Of a DNA stretch of 64,000 bases, positions 1 to 9,978 are shown in pieces. Source of the stretch: Rostrohypoxylon terebratum (lineage: Eukaryota; Ascomycota; Sordariomycetes; Xylariales; Hypoxylaceae); NCBI GenBank assembly GCA_022497145.1, contig MU385911.1, positions 124,001 through 188,000 of the forward strand. Reading direction: 5' to 3'. Within the stretch, counting starts at the first letter, position 1, and each line of letters begins with the position of its first letter. The translations under genes were made by a program, and so were the position numbers. The notes below the pieces were generated by a model. The model worked only from the letters and a program-made list of their open reading frames with translations, was not told the DNA's origin and made no database searches.

Positions 1-1
1 T

Positions 2-837
2 GCACGAATGAAGACGGAATTGGAGCGAGAAAAGCAAATTAACGAGCAAAAAGTCAACAACCTACTCTTGCAGCAAGCCGTGGGTCTAAAGCGACAATTC
101 CTGAAAGAAGTTAAAGAACGAGTTGAGGAAGAGCGAGATGGCAGGCTTGGCAGGCTAGAGCAGTTGAGTTCGGCTATCAAGGAGCTAGAGAACCTCACGA
201 CGGGATGGAATGATGTTGTTGATCTGAACCTAAAGACCCAGCAACTCCACGTCGCCGTTGAGGCAGTACGCGCAAGCCTGAGCGATGCCGAGCACCCGCG
301 ACCATTTGTCAGGGAGCTTGTGGCGCTCAAGGAGATCGCTACGGATGACGAGGTGGTCAACGCAGCTATTGGCTCGATCAACCCCTCGGCATACCAGCGT
401 GGTATCGCCACACCTTCCCAGCTAATCGACCGCTTCCGACGCGTAGCGACGGAAGTGCGCAAGGCCAGCTTGCTTCCTGATGACGCCGGTGTTGCATCGC
501 ATGCGTCCAGCTGGGTGCTGAGTAAGGTGTTATTCAAGAAGCAGGGTCTCGCGGTCGGTGACGACGTCGAAAGCATTTTGACCCGCACCCAGACCTACCT
601 CGAGGAGGGTGATCTTGATGCCGCCGCCCGCGAGATGAATGGTCTTCAGGGATGGGCCAAGACACTCAGCCGGGATTGGCTGGCCGAGGTCAGGAAGGTG
701 CTGGAGGTACAGCAGGCGCTAGAGGTGAGATTATTTGCCTTACTTCCCTTTACACATGCACCCCGAATGCAATTACTAACAACGTATCCCAGGTCATCGC
801 TACCGAAGCCCGACTGCAGAGCTTAAGGGTAGAATAA
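2..837 (+). CDS. MIC60: MICOS subunit Mic60 (mitofilin), C-terminal part
   Basis: This is the C-terminal portion of the inner-membrane protein that forms cristae junctions within the MICOS complex. The reading frame is open from the left edge, so the presequence, transmembrane segment and start lie outside the window; 253 residues are visible. The first part is a charged coiled coil. The mitofilin signature follows, with RELVALKEIATDDEVV, an INPSAYQRG segment and AAREMNGLQGWAK near the end. A 68-nt intron (725-792, GTGAGA donor, ACTAAC branch point, CCCAG acceptor) separates a last exon of 15 codons including the stop, which encodes VIATEARLQSLRVE; both junctions are phase 0. Reading through the intron would replace this conserved end with an unrelated tail, so splicing is preferred. 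The family assignment is secure; only the missing N-terminus is unknown. Confidence 0.87.
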
Positions 838-1791
838 AGATTTCCCGGGAACATAGAACATGGCCCGGGGAAATAGAGAAAGCATCATTTTTCTTTTTTT
901 ACTTTTGTCGCCCGTCCTTGTACATTTGTGTCCTCTTACCTGCCTACCTACCGACCTACTTTACCCTTGTTCCTAGAAAAAAAAAAGTAGAATTGAGAAA
1001 GGGGGGACGGATGGAGATGGAAAAGGGGGGATGGGGAAAAGGGGCTGTGATGTTAGGCTCTGTGTATAAGATAATAGCACTCGAGAAATAGACGGCTGAG
1101 AGGCCCGCTTTTGAATAGCTTTGCGTTATGTGATGGTGGCTGATTCTCATGCACTGCTGCGATATTTTTGACTTCTACCAATCAGATCGGATGTAATTCA
1201 TGCTGCCGCAATTTTTCATTTCTCAGTGATCATAATTATGATTTACTATTTCCTTAATTGGGTAGATACATTAATTATCGATAAGGTGATTATTTACCGC
1301 ATTTCTACAGTATATATGCAGTTAATAATAACTGCTAAAAACTGGACTACCGAGTACCTAGCTGCCTAGTACGGATCAATCACTACACTAGGTACGTACC
1401 CTACAGGCATTGATTAATCGGTGGTGTTACGGCATACATCGAAGATTGTGGAAATACGGTGAGGAAAAACCATGGTAGGTACCTACTAAATATAGAATCA
1501 TACAGTTGCTGAGCCGTAGTCTTTCATTGGTGTTCTGAAGTATCCCGGCTTCGATGACGTACGTGCCAGGTTATAGTAGTCCTCCAATCACCTAATTTCA
1601 AGAGAAGAGTGTCCTAGTGCACAATGAAACAGACCATAAGTAAAGGACTAATTACGTTCTAAAGCCTACATGCTCGAAAGTATAGCAACATCCCAATATA
1701 TGATCCTGTGACCTTAAACCTATGTCTTCCCAAACGCCGTCCTGCTATCATCGTAGCGCGTAACACATAGTATCACGTATCCCCATTGTAA
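838..1791. other. Convergent intergenic region, no gene seen
   Basis: This spacer lies between two genes that point at each other, so it should hold both 3' UTRs. It has poly-T and poly-A runs near 890 and 976 and an AT-rich stretch at 1200-1340. Only short open frames of non-coding composition occur. Confidence 0.6.
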
Positions 1792-3525
1792 TCATTGTCC
1801 AGCTTCGGGTTCTAGCGTCCTCAGTAACCCACCTACAAGATGCAAGCTTCCTGTTGCTAGAATTGCTATCTTCCCTTCATCATTTTGTAGCTCTTTAATC
1901 ATGCTGACTGCTTCGCCCACGTTGTCCACAATCGCACTCTTTGTCTTGGGACATAATTTCTGCATAGCATCCTGGGCAGCTTGCTGTACGCTCAAATCTC
2001 TCTCCGGTTCATTCTGAGTCCTTGGCTGTATGTCGTTTCGTGTGAAGATAGCATGATCAAAAATCGTAGACTCCCCGAGAACCCTCTTGATACCCTCAAG
2101 CAGACCACTAAGTAATCTTGCAACATCGCGTTCTTGTTGGTTGAATAGTAGAACGACTTCCGCATCGCTAGGCAAAGCCTTCTGCTTCGCAGCAAACCAC
2201 TTGGCTGCTTCTTCCAAGCTTTCCGCCGTGTGCGCGCCGTCGATGAACCACGAGAAATTGCCCTCCTGCCTTGTTTCGCAGCGGCCCCTGAGTCGAGCTT
2301 GGCGAAGTCCATCGGAGAAGCGTTCGCCTAGAATAGATAACTTGGTTTCGCTGGACTGTGTATCCGTCTTGCCTTCCAAGAGCCTCAGATGCTCACCAGC
2401 GGCCATCACGGCTAACGCCTGGTTATACTTCTGAAACTCCCCCTCCAAACTCCCAACTCCCTCTCCCCTAACCCCACCCCACTCCTCCACCTCCCTATCT
2501 TCAATTTCCACCAAAACCGCGTTCTTCTCCGCCGCCCTCTCCCGCAGCACCTTCATCGTAGCCTCCCCATCCCCCCCTTCCAGTTTCCTCGTAAAGCACT
2601 TCACACCCTCCTTCATAACGCCCGCCTTATTCCACGCAATCTCCGGCACCGTCCCCCCCAACATCCCCACATGATCAACCCCCAACTGCGCCACGACCGC
2701 CGCCGTCACGGCCCCCTTCGGCAATATATTCGTACTATCATACTCCCCGCCGATCCCGCACTCCACAACTGCGGTCGTGACGCCCTCCCGCACGAACGCG
2801 TGCAGCGCCAGCAGCGTCAGGAAGCGGAAGTAGAACGGCTTGCTCCGCGGCCCCGCGATCTCCTCCTCGCTGACCTGGCCTCCGCAAGATCGGGATAGGG
2901 ATAGGGCCTCGGCGCGCGCCGCGGCCGTGAGCGCGTCCCACACCTCGAAGAAGTACTGCGCGAAGAGCGAGGGAGGGATGGGCGCGCCGTCGAGTTGGAT
3001 GCGCTCGCGCACGCTGAGAAGGTGGGGAGAGGTGTACGTGCCCACCTTTCCGGCGGCGAACGCGGTACCACTACTGCTGCTGCTGCCGGTAGTGTTGGGG
3101 TTAGGGTGTGGGGTGGTGAGGATGGACGTCAGGTACGCGCACACGGACCCCTTGCCCTTGGTCCCCGCGACGTGGATATACTGCATCTTACCGAGGACCT
3201 GCTGCGAGAGGCCCGCGCGCTCCGCCCAAGCGAGTATCTCGGGGATAGCCTGGGCGTTGAGGTCTTGCGAAGTAGGTTTGGGCTGGCCGGGAAAGGGGGC
3301 AGGGGGTGTGAAGAGGGAGGTTACGGCGCGGTTCGACTGGATGGAGTCCAAGTGCCGGAGGGCGGACTCGTAGGTCCGCGCCGCCATGGTGGTGGATGAG
3401 TGTCTCACGAGTATACCCCCGAATGTCTTCAACAGATCCTCGTTCTTGGGGTTTAGTGGCGTTCTATAGAGATACAAACTCGCCGCGCGTATATTTCGGA
3501 TGGCCGTGGAGAAGGCGTAAGCCAT
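1792..3525 (-). CDS. Folylpolyglutamate synthase paralogue A
   Basis: Predicted ATP-dependent ligase that adds glutamates to folates, retaining the cofactors in cytosol and mitochondria. It is a single exon of 577 residues. The P-loop HVAGTKGKGSVCAY is near residue 120, followed by SPHLLSVRERIQ, YFRFLTLLALHAF, the GIGGEYDSTN loop, LGVDHVGMLGG, and C-terminal-domain motifs FIDGAHTAES and LLFNQQERD, ending with TGSLHLVGGLL. This is the Mur-ligase fold at usual fungal FPGS length. The first 46 residues are rich in Arg/Ser/Ala and nearly free of acid, then a second Met (start at 3387) begins MAARTYESALRHL, where FPGS similarity starts; this fits a mitochondrial form and a cytosolic form. The middle is GC-rich with a low-complexity insert (TTPHPNPNTTGSSSSSG). 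A second FPGS gene lies directly upstream on the same strand. A dihydrofolate synthase role is less likely because the FPGS-type YFRFLTLL segment is present. Confidence 0.88.
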   Translation of the reverse strand: MAYAFSTAIRNIRAASLYLYRTPLNPKNEDLLKTFGGILVRHSSTTMAARTYESALRHLDSIQSNRAVTSLFTPPAPFPGQPKPTSQDLNAQAIPEILAWAERAGLSQQVLGKMQYIHVAGTKGKGSVCAYLTSILTTPHPNPNTTGSSSSSGTAFAAGKVGTYTSPHLLSVRERIQLDGAPIPPSLFAQYFFEVWDALTAAARAEALSLSRSCGGQVSEEEIAGPRSKPFYFRFLTLLALHAFVREGVTTAVVECGIGGEYDSTNILPKGAVTAAVVAQLGVDHVGMLGGTVPEIAWNKAGVMKEGVKCFTRKLEGGDGEATMKVLRERAAEKNAVLVEIEDREVEEWGGVRGEGVGSLEGEFQKYNQALAVMAAGEHLRLLEGKTDTQSSETKLSILGERFSDGLRQARLRGRCETRQEGNFSWFIDGAHTAESLEEAAKWFAAKQKALPSDAEVVLLFNQQERDVARLLSGLLEGIKRVLGESTIFDHAIFTRNDIQPRTQNEPERDLSVQQAAQDAMQKLCPKTKSAIVDNVGEAVSMIKELQNDEGKIAILATGSLHLVGGLLRTLEPEAGQ

Positions 3526-4113
3526 GAATGAGCCCCGATCCCGGCCTCAGCGACAAGTGTGTGTAATGGACGACGACACCACACTACCTACTCGGCTGCC
3601 GTCTCATGATTGGATAGTTTGTGATGTTTCCCGATCCCCCACGGATAACTGCATTTTGTGAGATTTTCGGAGTCTTGGTCGAAGCTTTACGTCAGATAGA
3701 TACTCCGAAGAAATACTACGAGGAAGTGTCTGCCGGCTGGCGTTGCCAGGTGCTGCCCATGGCTCACAGCTGAAATCTTATCAGCTTATCTTGGTGTAAC
3801 CCCTATTCTGATTCTTCAACCCTAACCCCAACCCCAACCCTTGGATTGAATGTCTTCGCTGCTATTGATTTCATCATTATAATATGAGACAGTTACACCC
3901 ATGATCTTGAATAAATACTTTTGAATGGATGTTATCAGGGATTCTACTGCAGTAAGAAAATCGTTGTTCCTATTGTGTATACGGGTTGAGCCGCCGTAGA
4001 TCCTGACCTATCTAACCAGTGTATATTCCTCGTTGAATGCAAATCCGCGCCCATCAACCCACCTGGTTTACAGACCCTTTAGCATATGGAGAAATTGGAC
4101 TTTTCCTGGGTAA
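3526..4113. other. Spacer between the two FPGS genes
   Basis: This 588-bp spacer must contain the promoter of paralogue A and the 3' UTR of paralogue B. It holds a short C-rich telomere-like tract, listed separately, and no gene. Confidence 0.6.
3820..3840 (+). repeat. Telomere-like C-rich tract
   Basis: The tract reads one CCCTAA unit followed by two CCCCAA units and a final CCC. It resembles the C strand of the common fungal telomere repeat (TTAGGG), with substitutions. At about 21 bp it may be chance or a healed break. Confidence 0.45.
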
Positions 4114-5778
4114 TTATAAGGCATCCGCGCCTTCTAGTATGCCCAAAGCACCGCCCACTAGATGCAAGCTGCCCGTAATCAAAGCCTGGACCGTTTCCCC
4201 TTCCTTCAACGAACTTTTGCTGAGATCTCTGACGTGATTGATCGCTTCTTCGATTGTTGGGAGTACAACGACCTTGGCAGATGGGTCTAACGAAGACCAT
4301 TTCTCTGCAAAGGCACGTTGTGCGGTAAGAGCCTTGATAGCTTCGGGGTCGTACTGGTAGTTTACGAAGTCTCGCTTGTAGCCCGTTGCGGCGTACGTTA
4401 CGTTCGAGCAGAATACGACGTGCTCGAATGTTCCCTGCCCGTGGGACTTGAGTGTGGATAACATACCCTCCAGAAAATCAACGGCGTTGTCCCGCCCCTG
4501 TTGATTGAATATCAAAGCTTTCGGGCCGGTCCTCTTCGCACATTCGCCGGCAAACCATCTCGTCACCATTCTCAGACTGTCGACGGTGTGCGCTCCATCA
4601 ACGTGCCAGATTACGGGCCCTTCGGCATATACTTCGCATCTCCCTCTCCACACAACCTGCTCGATGCCATCGACGAACTCCTTGCTTAACGCAGACGGAC
4701 TCGGCGCGAATTTAGGGTCGAGCTTCTTCAGTGCTGTCTCTGCAAGTGCTATTCCCAAGCTAGCGTTCTTCTTTTGGAACATGGCGTCCGGTCGAACATT
4801 GACTCCCTTCAATCTAGGGTCGATTTCCAGAACCTTCAAAGAAATCCCCTTCTCCTTAGCTCTATCCTGGAGAACTTGAGCTGCTTCGGGAACCTGTTCG
4901 ATCGTGAAAGCAGCGCTGCCCTTTTTCATAATGCCGGCCTTATGCCAAGCAATCTTCTCTATCGTGTTTCCGAGCGCAAAGACGTGATCGATACCGAGTG
5001 TGCTAATCCCGGAAGCGAGCGGATGTGGCACAATGTTGGTAGCGTCGAACTCGCCGCCAATCCCGGTTTCGTATACGGAGACATCGATGCTCTCCTGGAG
5101 GAATAGATGATAGCTCATGAGGGTTAGATAGCGGGAGTAGACGGGTTTCGGAGGCATTGGGATGCCGGTTTGCTGGTCTAGAATCTTCGGGCCTTCACTC
5201 GCTTCTGCCTTTTCCAGCTTATCCCAGACCTCGAAGAAATAGCGCGCGAATACATCCTCGCTAATCGATGCGCCGTTGATCTTGATCCGTTCCCGGACGG
5301 CGATTAAGTGTGGGCTGGTGAACAGACCAATCTTGCGCGGTACGCCATGCGATTTTTGATACTGAGAGAGTATGGAGGCGGCGAATGCGCACGTGCTCCC
5401 TTTGCCCTTTGTTCCGGCGACGTGTAGGACGTTCAGCCGGTCGAGGTCAGAGGTTGTATAACCGATGCGCTGCAGATAGGTCTGCATCTCAGCAATCGAC
5501 GTAGCATCGGGCCGTATGCCAGCCTTTCGGCGAGCTTCGACTATTGCGTAGGGGGTCTGGAGGGAGTTGAGGGCGTCGATGGCGTCCTGAGGGAATTGTA
5601 CCTAGTCAGCTTCCTTGGCCGCGAGGTGGGTGAGAGAATGACGGGAATGACGTGAATGACGTACATTGTACGTTCTGCCGCTTTGGGAAGCCATTGTGCG
5701 CCAGAATATGGTGTTGGCGGTCCTGATTACGTGGAAAGGAGAAGAGTGAAGACCGACACGTCGGAATACATGATGCAT
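4114..5778 (-). CDS. MET7: Folylpolyglutamate synthase, MET7 type (paralogue B)
   Basis: Predicted folylpolyglutamate synthase, needed for methionine and thymidylate synthesis. It shows HVAGTKGKGSTCAF, SPHLIAVRERIKI, YSRYLTLMSYHLF, ETGIGGEFDATN, STLGIDHVFALG, HVDGAHTVDS and IFNQQGRD. The long exon (5586-4114) needs a short first exon: a phase-0 intron (5664-5587, GTACGT donor, GCTGAC branch, CTCAG acceptor) adds the conserved segment DAIDALNSLQTPYAIVEAR. A TAG 15 nt upstream is an in-frame alternative acceptor but sits too close to the branch point. Two in-frame ATGs exist: 5694 gives a 500-residue protein starting MASQSGRTYN; 5778 adds 28 residues (MHHVFRRVGLHSSPFHVIR and onward) with Arg and His but no acid, typical of a mitochondrial presequence. 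I infer dual targeting by alternative starts, as known for other eukaryotic FPGS. It is head to tail with paralogue A. Confidence 0.88.
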
Positions 5779-6238
5779 TCCCAGAAATCTATGTCATCGT
5801 CCCGTGTTACCGTGTTACCGTGTTGATATTGTCGTGTCCTACGTCTTATGGCTACGTCTTATGGCTGAGTGCCGTATCCGGTGAAACAGAGACGGCGAAA
5901 ATAAAAAAAAGAGGGTCAGCAGCGATATCGCCGATGGCTCGGGGACAGGGGACATGGGACATGGGGCTTTCTCCAATTCCATTCCGCCCCCTCATCTGCC
6001 TTCTCCAATTTGTACTCTAGTTGCTGCCACCTGTTTGACATCCGGCATCTGATAGAAGCTCACTAGCAGACTCGTACTGGATCTAAACGATCCAAACACT
6101 ATCACGTACCCAATGTTCATACAACTCAATCTTAACTTGTAGTAGCAGATATGGGAATAATTACTACCTACCTAGTTCATAATATCTAAGTTAATACTAT
6201 GTACTATGGCTGACAGTCCAAATCGTCTCCTCGACCTT
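5779..6238. other. Intergenic, no gene seen
   Basis: Upstream region of FPGS paralogue B and 3' side of the next minus-strand gene. A tandem GTTACC/GTGTTACCGT stretch lies at about 5805-5823. No open frame here has coding character. Confidence 0.5.
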
Positions 6239-7181
6239 TCATGTTCGTGTCAGCCTGCCCCGAACTCTGCGGTACAAAACATCCAACACCCACCCACACT
6301 TCTCACAGTTATCCGACAGCGTGTAGAGGACAGCAGGTCTTTGTTCCCGCTGGTAAAATATCCTAGAAAGACCGGGGCCAGGGGCGTTGATTAGGTCCGA
6401 GATAGCGATGTGACGGACTTTATGGGTTCCAGGTAAGCCGCGGGAAACTTCTAACGCGATGGAGAGAGGCAGGTTGTCGGTGTAGTCGCGCAGGTGCTGG
6501 CGGGAAACGCGGGCATGAGAAGGTAGGGGTAGGTGGATTTCCCTAACGATGCGTGCACAGGTTATATGCATTATGAAAGACATCAAAAACGTCGCGATCG
6601 CTATGTATACAGGCAAATTTTAGTCGATATGTTGCCTACTTGGAATGATCTAGAGAGGTAGGACCTGGTAGGTGTTGGCGACGTGACGACGGAGAGGAGT
6701 ACGATAAAGAGGCATATTCGGTGAGGATAGGTAGGGGTTTGTTTTACCTTCAACAGAATACTCTTTGGAAGTATTCCATGCTGCCAAACAGATGCAAACG
6801 ATGACAGTAGTGTCAAAGAAAGGTATCGAGAACTTTGTAGCAGTCATGAAATATGACTGAGCCTGGTATATGCATAGTTTCTCGGGGTAAACTGCTGGCG
6901 GATTAACACGCAGACTAGGTACCCAATTGAGCAGAGAAGTGAATTTGCATCCGCACGGGTTCAGGTGACTAACTGAACTTTTGACTTTGCCGTGGTGGTA
7001 GCGGTCGTGGTTGGGGACTTAGTCTATTACTTGCGGCTGTCGTGGATTTGAAGCGTATGAATCGAATGGCAATGCTTGGGAATGGTTCGCGAGATGCTAT
7101 GCTTTGGAGGCTGCGAATGTTACATCTGAATGGGATCATTTGAGGTCGTGTCGCCCTGTTGACCAAGGTAGCTGAGATCAT
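6239..7181 (-). CDS. Small mitochondrial membrane protein, TMEM186-like (tentative)
   Basis: Three exons reconstructed here (7181-7031, 6894-6748, 6600-6239) give 219 residues; both introns are phase 1 (GTAATA..CCAG and GTAAAA..ATAG). The first 50 residues are a strong mitochondrial presequence: Arg-rich, no aspartate and one glutamate (MISATLVNRATRPQMIPFR, then FIRFKSTTAA). Two hydrophobic stretches follow (FFDTTVIVCICLAAW and IAIATFLMSFIMHI), then RVSRQHLRDYTDNLPLSIAL and a segment ending VRHIAISDL. This order (presequence, PEKLxIY motif, two membrane helices, LP..AR.SR segment, arginine-rich tail) recalls the fungal TMEM186/TMEM70-like mitochondrial family from memory. The usual YHAGTGR-like motif is replaced by IYQAQSYF, so the protein is divergent or the gene decaying. 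The C-terminus is uncertain because a further intron is possible. Confidence 0.5.
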
Positions 7182-7613
7182 TGTTTCGAATACAATTGCT
7201 TCATTTTTAATGCCTCATTCTTGATGTGTGTGATTGTGGGCAACTAGGTCACTTATCCACATTCATGGACACCGCTGAATTGCTTTTGTTGCCGTTCAAG
7301 GTTACACACAGGTATGGAGGCATTCGAAGGCGCCACCGCCGATATCGTGTCTCCCTACATACATAGGGTGTGTAGGTAGGTAGGTAGGTAGGCACCTATT
7401 CATTTAGGTACTTTTTCATATGGACTCTGAAGATTCATTGAGCGCAAGCAGGTCTACAGATCTCGTAAATAATCTCACTGATTCGTAAATGGTATTTCTG
7501 AGCTGTAGGTATAACTATAAGTATACCTCCAAAAACCGATGACATCACGTCAATACAGCTGCATGCACTATGCTGTACACGGACACTACAATTTCGACGA
7601 TGTAGCCCTCCCT
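7182..7613. other. Intergenic with GTAG microsatellite
   Basis: This holds the promoter of the small mitochondrial gene and the 3' side of the thioredoxin-fold gene. A GTAG tandem repeat of about five units lies at 7374-7393, part of the window-wide CCTACCTAGGTA-like motif family. Confidence 0.6.
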
Positions 7614-8267
7614 TCAAACAACGCTTTTCGTCAACCACTCCTGCCACTGCTCCTTCGTCCACGACGAACTGATATCATTCGCAACAATACCATCAAAGAT
7701 CACAGTCGGGCTAACGTGCACGCCCACAAGTCTCCCAAACCGGATCTGCAACTTCAGATCGTTCGTGATCTTGTTGCCGAAGTTCGCGTGCCCGCCCTCT
7801 GGAACCTTGTCGGAGATAACCAGCAAGTCATACACCTTCGCCTCGTCCACGCCGACGGAAGCGGCGAGCTTGGCCAGCCGCTTGTACGTGTCGTTGCGCA
7901 GCTCGTTGACGACGGCCTCGTCGAAATACTGCAGCTGCGCCTTGAACAGGGCGTCGCTGAATTCCCAGTACTTGTCCGGCGACACCTTGAGGACGGCCAG
8001 CGCCGCCTCGTGCACGAGCGTCGACGACGGGTGCCAGGGCTGCACCTGCTGGCGTAGGATGATCTCCAGGTTGGACGACCACGTCGGGTTCGACTTTATG
8101 AGCGGCGCGACGCTGTGGTAGAAGGTCGCGAACTGCTTCGCCGAGAAGGGACACACGTAGTCGAGGAAGAGCTCGAGCGTGTGCACGGCCGGCGGCGCGC
8201 CGCTGACGGTGCTCGTGGGTTGCCCGAAGAGCAGGCGTTGGCCGGCGAATTTGGGGTTGAGAGCCAT
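7614..8267 (-). CDS. DsbA/thioredoxin-fold protein with CPFS motif
   Basis: Single exon, 217 residues from the Met that begins MALNPKFAGQRLLFG. The frame stays open upstream to 8486 (290 residues), but that extension is low-complexity Ser/Thr/Pro and probably 5' UTR, although it could act as a leader. The core is a DsbA-like thioredoxin fold: a strand reading ELFLDYVCPFSAKQF, a helical insertion with YWEFSDALFKAQLQYFDE, and the cis-proline strand HVSPTVIFDG near the end. The active site is Cys-Pro-Phe-Ser, so the second redox Cys is missing. That suggests a monothiol or glutathione-dependent role rather than a dithiol oxidase. The likely location is cytosol with the short start. The fold is secure; the substrate is unknown. 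Confidence 0.8.
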   Translation of the reverse strand: MALNPKFAGQRLLFGQPTSTVSGAPPAVHTLELFLDYVCPFSAKQFATFYHSVAPLIKSNPTWSSNLEIILRQQVQPWHPSSTLVHEAALAVLKVSPDKYWEFSDALFKAQLQYFDEAVVNELRNDTYKRLAKLAASVGVDEAKVYDLLVISDKVPEGGHANFGNKITNDLKLQIRFGRLVGVHVSPTVIFDGIVANDISSSWTKEQWQEWLTKSVV

Positions 8268-8771
8268 GGTGGGTCTTGTAGTTGTGAACTGGTAATGAGA
8301 TTGTCTCGGAAGTAATAAAAACGAGAAATTGTAGGAATTTGAAGCTGAAGTCGAAGCTGAAGTGAAAGGTAGGGGTGAAGTTGGAATTATTATAGCTCTA
8401 ATTGGGGTTTGGAGGGGCTGGAGGGGTAGTTTTAAAGCTTGAGGTTTGCTACAAACAAAGCGGGAGAAACTCCGAGAAAGCTGCATTAGTTCGGAGACCG
8501 ATGGTGCAATATAGCTTGGAAATGGGGAGCTCAGCTACGCCTTACATGCCGATGTTTAGGTACGTAGCAATGTCAAATAAGATATCAAATGAGATATCAA
8601 ACAAGGCGAATGAGGAAGCTGCATTCAATTACTAATTGAAGTCCGAAGAGTCGATGATGTCAATGTTTTGGATAGGATGATAGGATGGATAGGATGCTAA
8701 TGCAGGGTCCAAACCATAAATGTAAAAACTTCCGGGTTTGATTTGGAATTGTTAGCACGCTTGTCTAGGCT

Positions 8772-9978
8772 CTAGACCGTGTTCTTTGCTATGATACCCC
8801 TGGCAAACTCCCCAAAAGTGATGTGCTGGTCTAGGTCGACCTCATCTTCTAAATTTGGCTGTGTGAAGACCGCTAGCGTGTTGCGAGCGATGCCTTTGGC
8901 ATATGCTCCTCTCACCGAATGTTCCACAGCCTTGAACTTTCCTCCCGTGATCCTTTCCAACGTTTCTCCTGTCTGAAAAGCGATGCAGTCCCTAGGTATC
9001 TTGACTTGGACCGGCACTCCTTTCCTGTCCTTGATCCACAACCCCGCTTGCGGGTCCGGCGATCCGGGCAATTCTTCTAATGTAGGAAGTAGCTCCGGAA
9101 CCTTTCCGCCAAGATCCGGTACCTTGGCGTCAATATTGATTTCGTCGACGAACATAGCAGATGTAAGCCCGGTCAAACAGCCGTGGTCTTTGTGAACCGC
9201 ACACCAATTATCCTCCGCTTGGCCTTTCGCCATTACTTCCTCGGGCATCGGATAATAATGAAGGAGTCTAGCTTTCGTCGTGGATGACGATTTGACGACA
9301 CTCTCTAAGTAGGCCGGAGGATACCCCGCGATTTCCTTCTCGGCGAATTTATCGCAAGCTCGCGCAACCAGCACCGCCGTATCGATTATGAGACTGCACA
9401 TTTTCTCCATCGTCGGCCTGAATCCCGGCAACATCTCTTTCGGTGGCCATGAGTTCGGCGCTAGGTACTCCGGGAACTTGTCTAGAGGGAACTTTTCCGT
9501 GGGTTTAGCTGCTTCTAAGGTAGGATCTACGTAGAATGCGCAGTTGACGTAGAAGGAACCTTTATACTCGTCCGCACTTCCATCCTTGAGCTTTTCCTTA
9601 CCCTTGGACCACCCCACGAGATATTTGGCTGCTTCGTTCGTGAACTTCTCTGGGGCTTATTAGGACCAATTGGATCGCCCAAGTTACTGATTACTGTTTT
9701 GAACTTAGACGTACCGAAATCTGCCTCTGATAAGTTTCCCATGTACGAAGCATAGGACAAAAGTTGATGTCTTAATTGTGGAAACTCTGCGGGTACGTCT
9801 TTGACGATGAGGATACCTAGCGAATCTGGACCAAATGCCTCTTGAAGTGTCTCAAATGAGATGTTTCCTAGGTTGTGAGAAGTTGAGATCGTGGCTAATG
9901 TCTATCAAGTTGCAAGTGGTGACACTCACCACTCTTTAGGTCAGCTAACGATACTACAACCGGCTGTGCTGTCGCCAT
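8772..9978 (-). CDS. 2-oxoglutarate/Fe(II) dioxygenase, isopenicillin N synthase-like
   Basis: Three exons (9978-9930, 9867-9715, 9649-8772) encode 359 residues. Introns have GTGAGT..CCTAG and GTACGT..CCCCAG ends, and an AAG six bases upstream is an in-frame alternative acceptor for the second. The N-terminal half carries FGPDSLGILIVKDVP and the substrate-helix region with SYASYMGNLSEADF and YLVGWSKGKEKL. The iron triad is visible as HKDHG (His and Asp) and the distal His in AVEHSVRG; the 2-oxoglutarate-binding arginine is in ARNTLAVFTQP. All catalytic residues are present, so the enzyme should be active. Members oxidise diverse small molecules, and no biosynthetic cluster surrounds the gene, so the substrate cannot be predicted. 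Divergently placed to FRG1, about 700 bp away. Confidence 0.83.

Noticed and set aside
2840..3373. 177-codon plus-strand open frame opposite FPGS paralogue A
   Set aside because: A shadow of the GC-rich FPGS exon; the composition is Arg/Pro/Ala-heavy with no motif.
8268..8486. 73-codon N-terminal extension of the DsbA-fold protein
   Set aside because: Low-complexity Ser/Thr/Pro sequence before the MALNPKF start; no clear targeting signal, so the downstream Met is preferred. A leader cannot be excluded.
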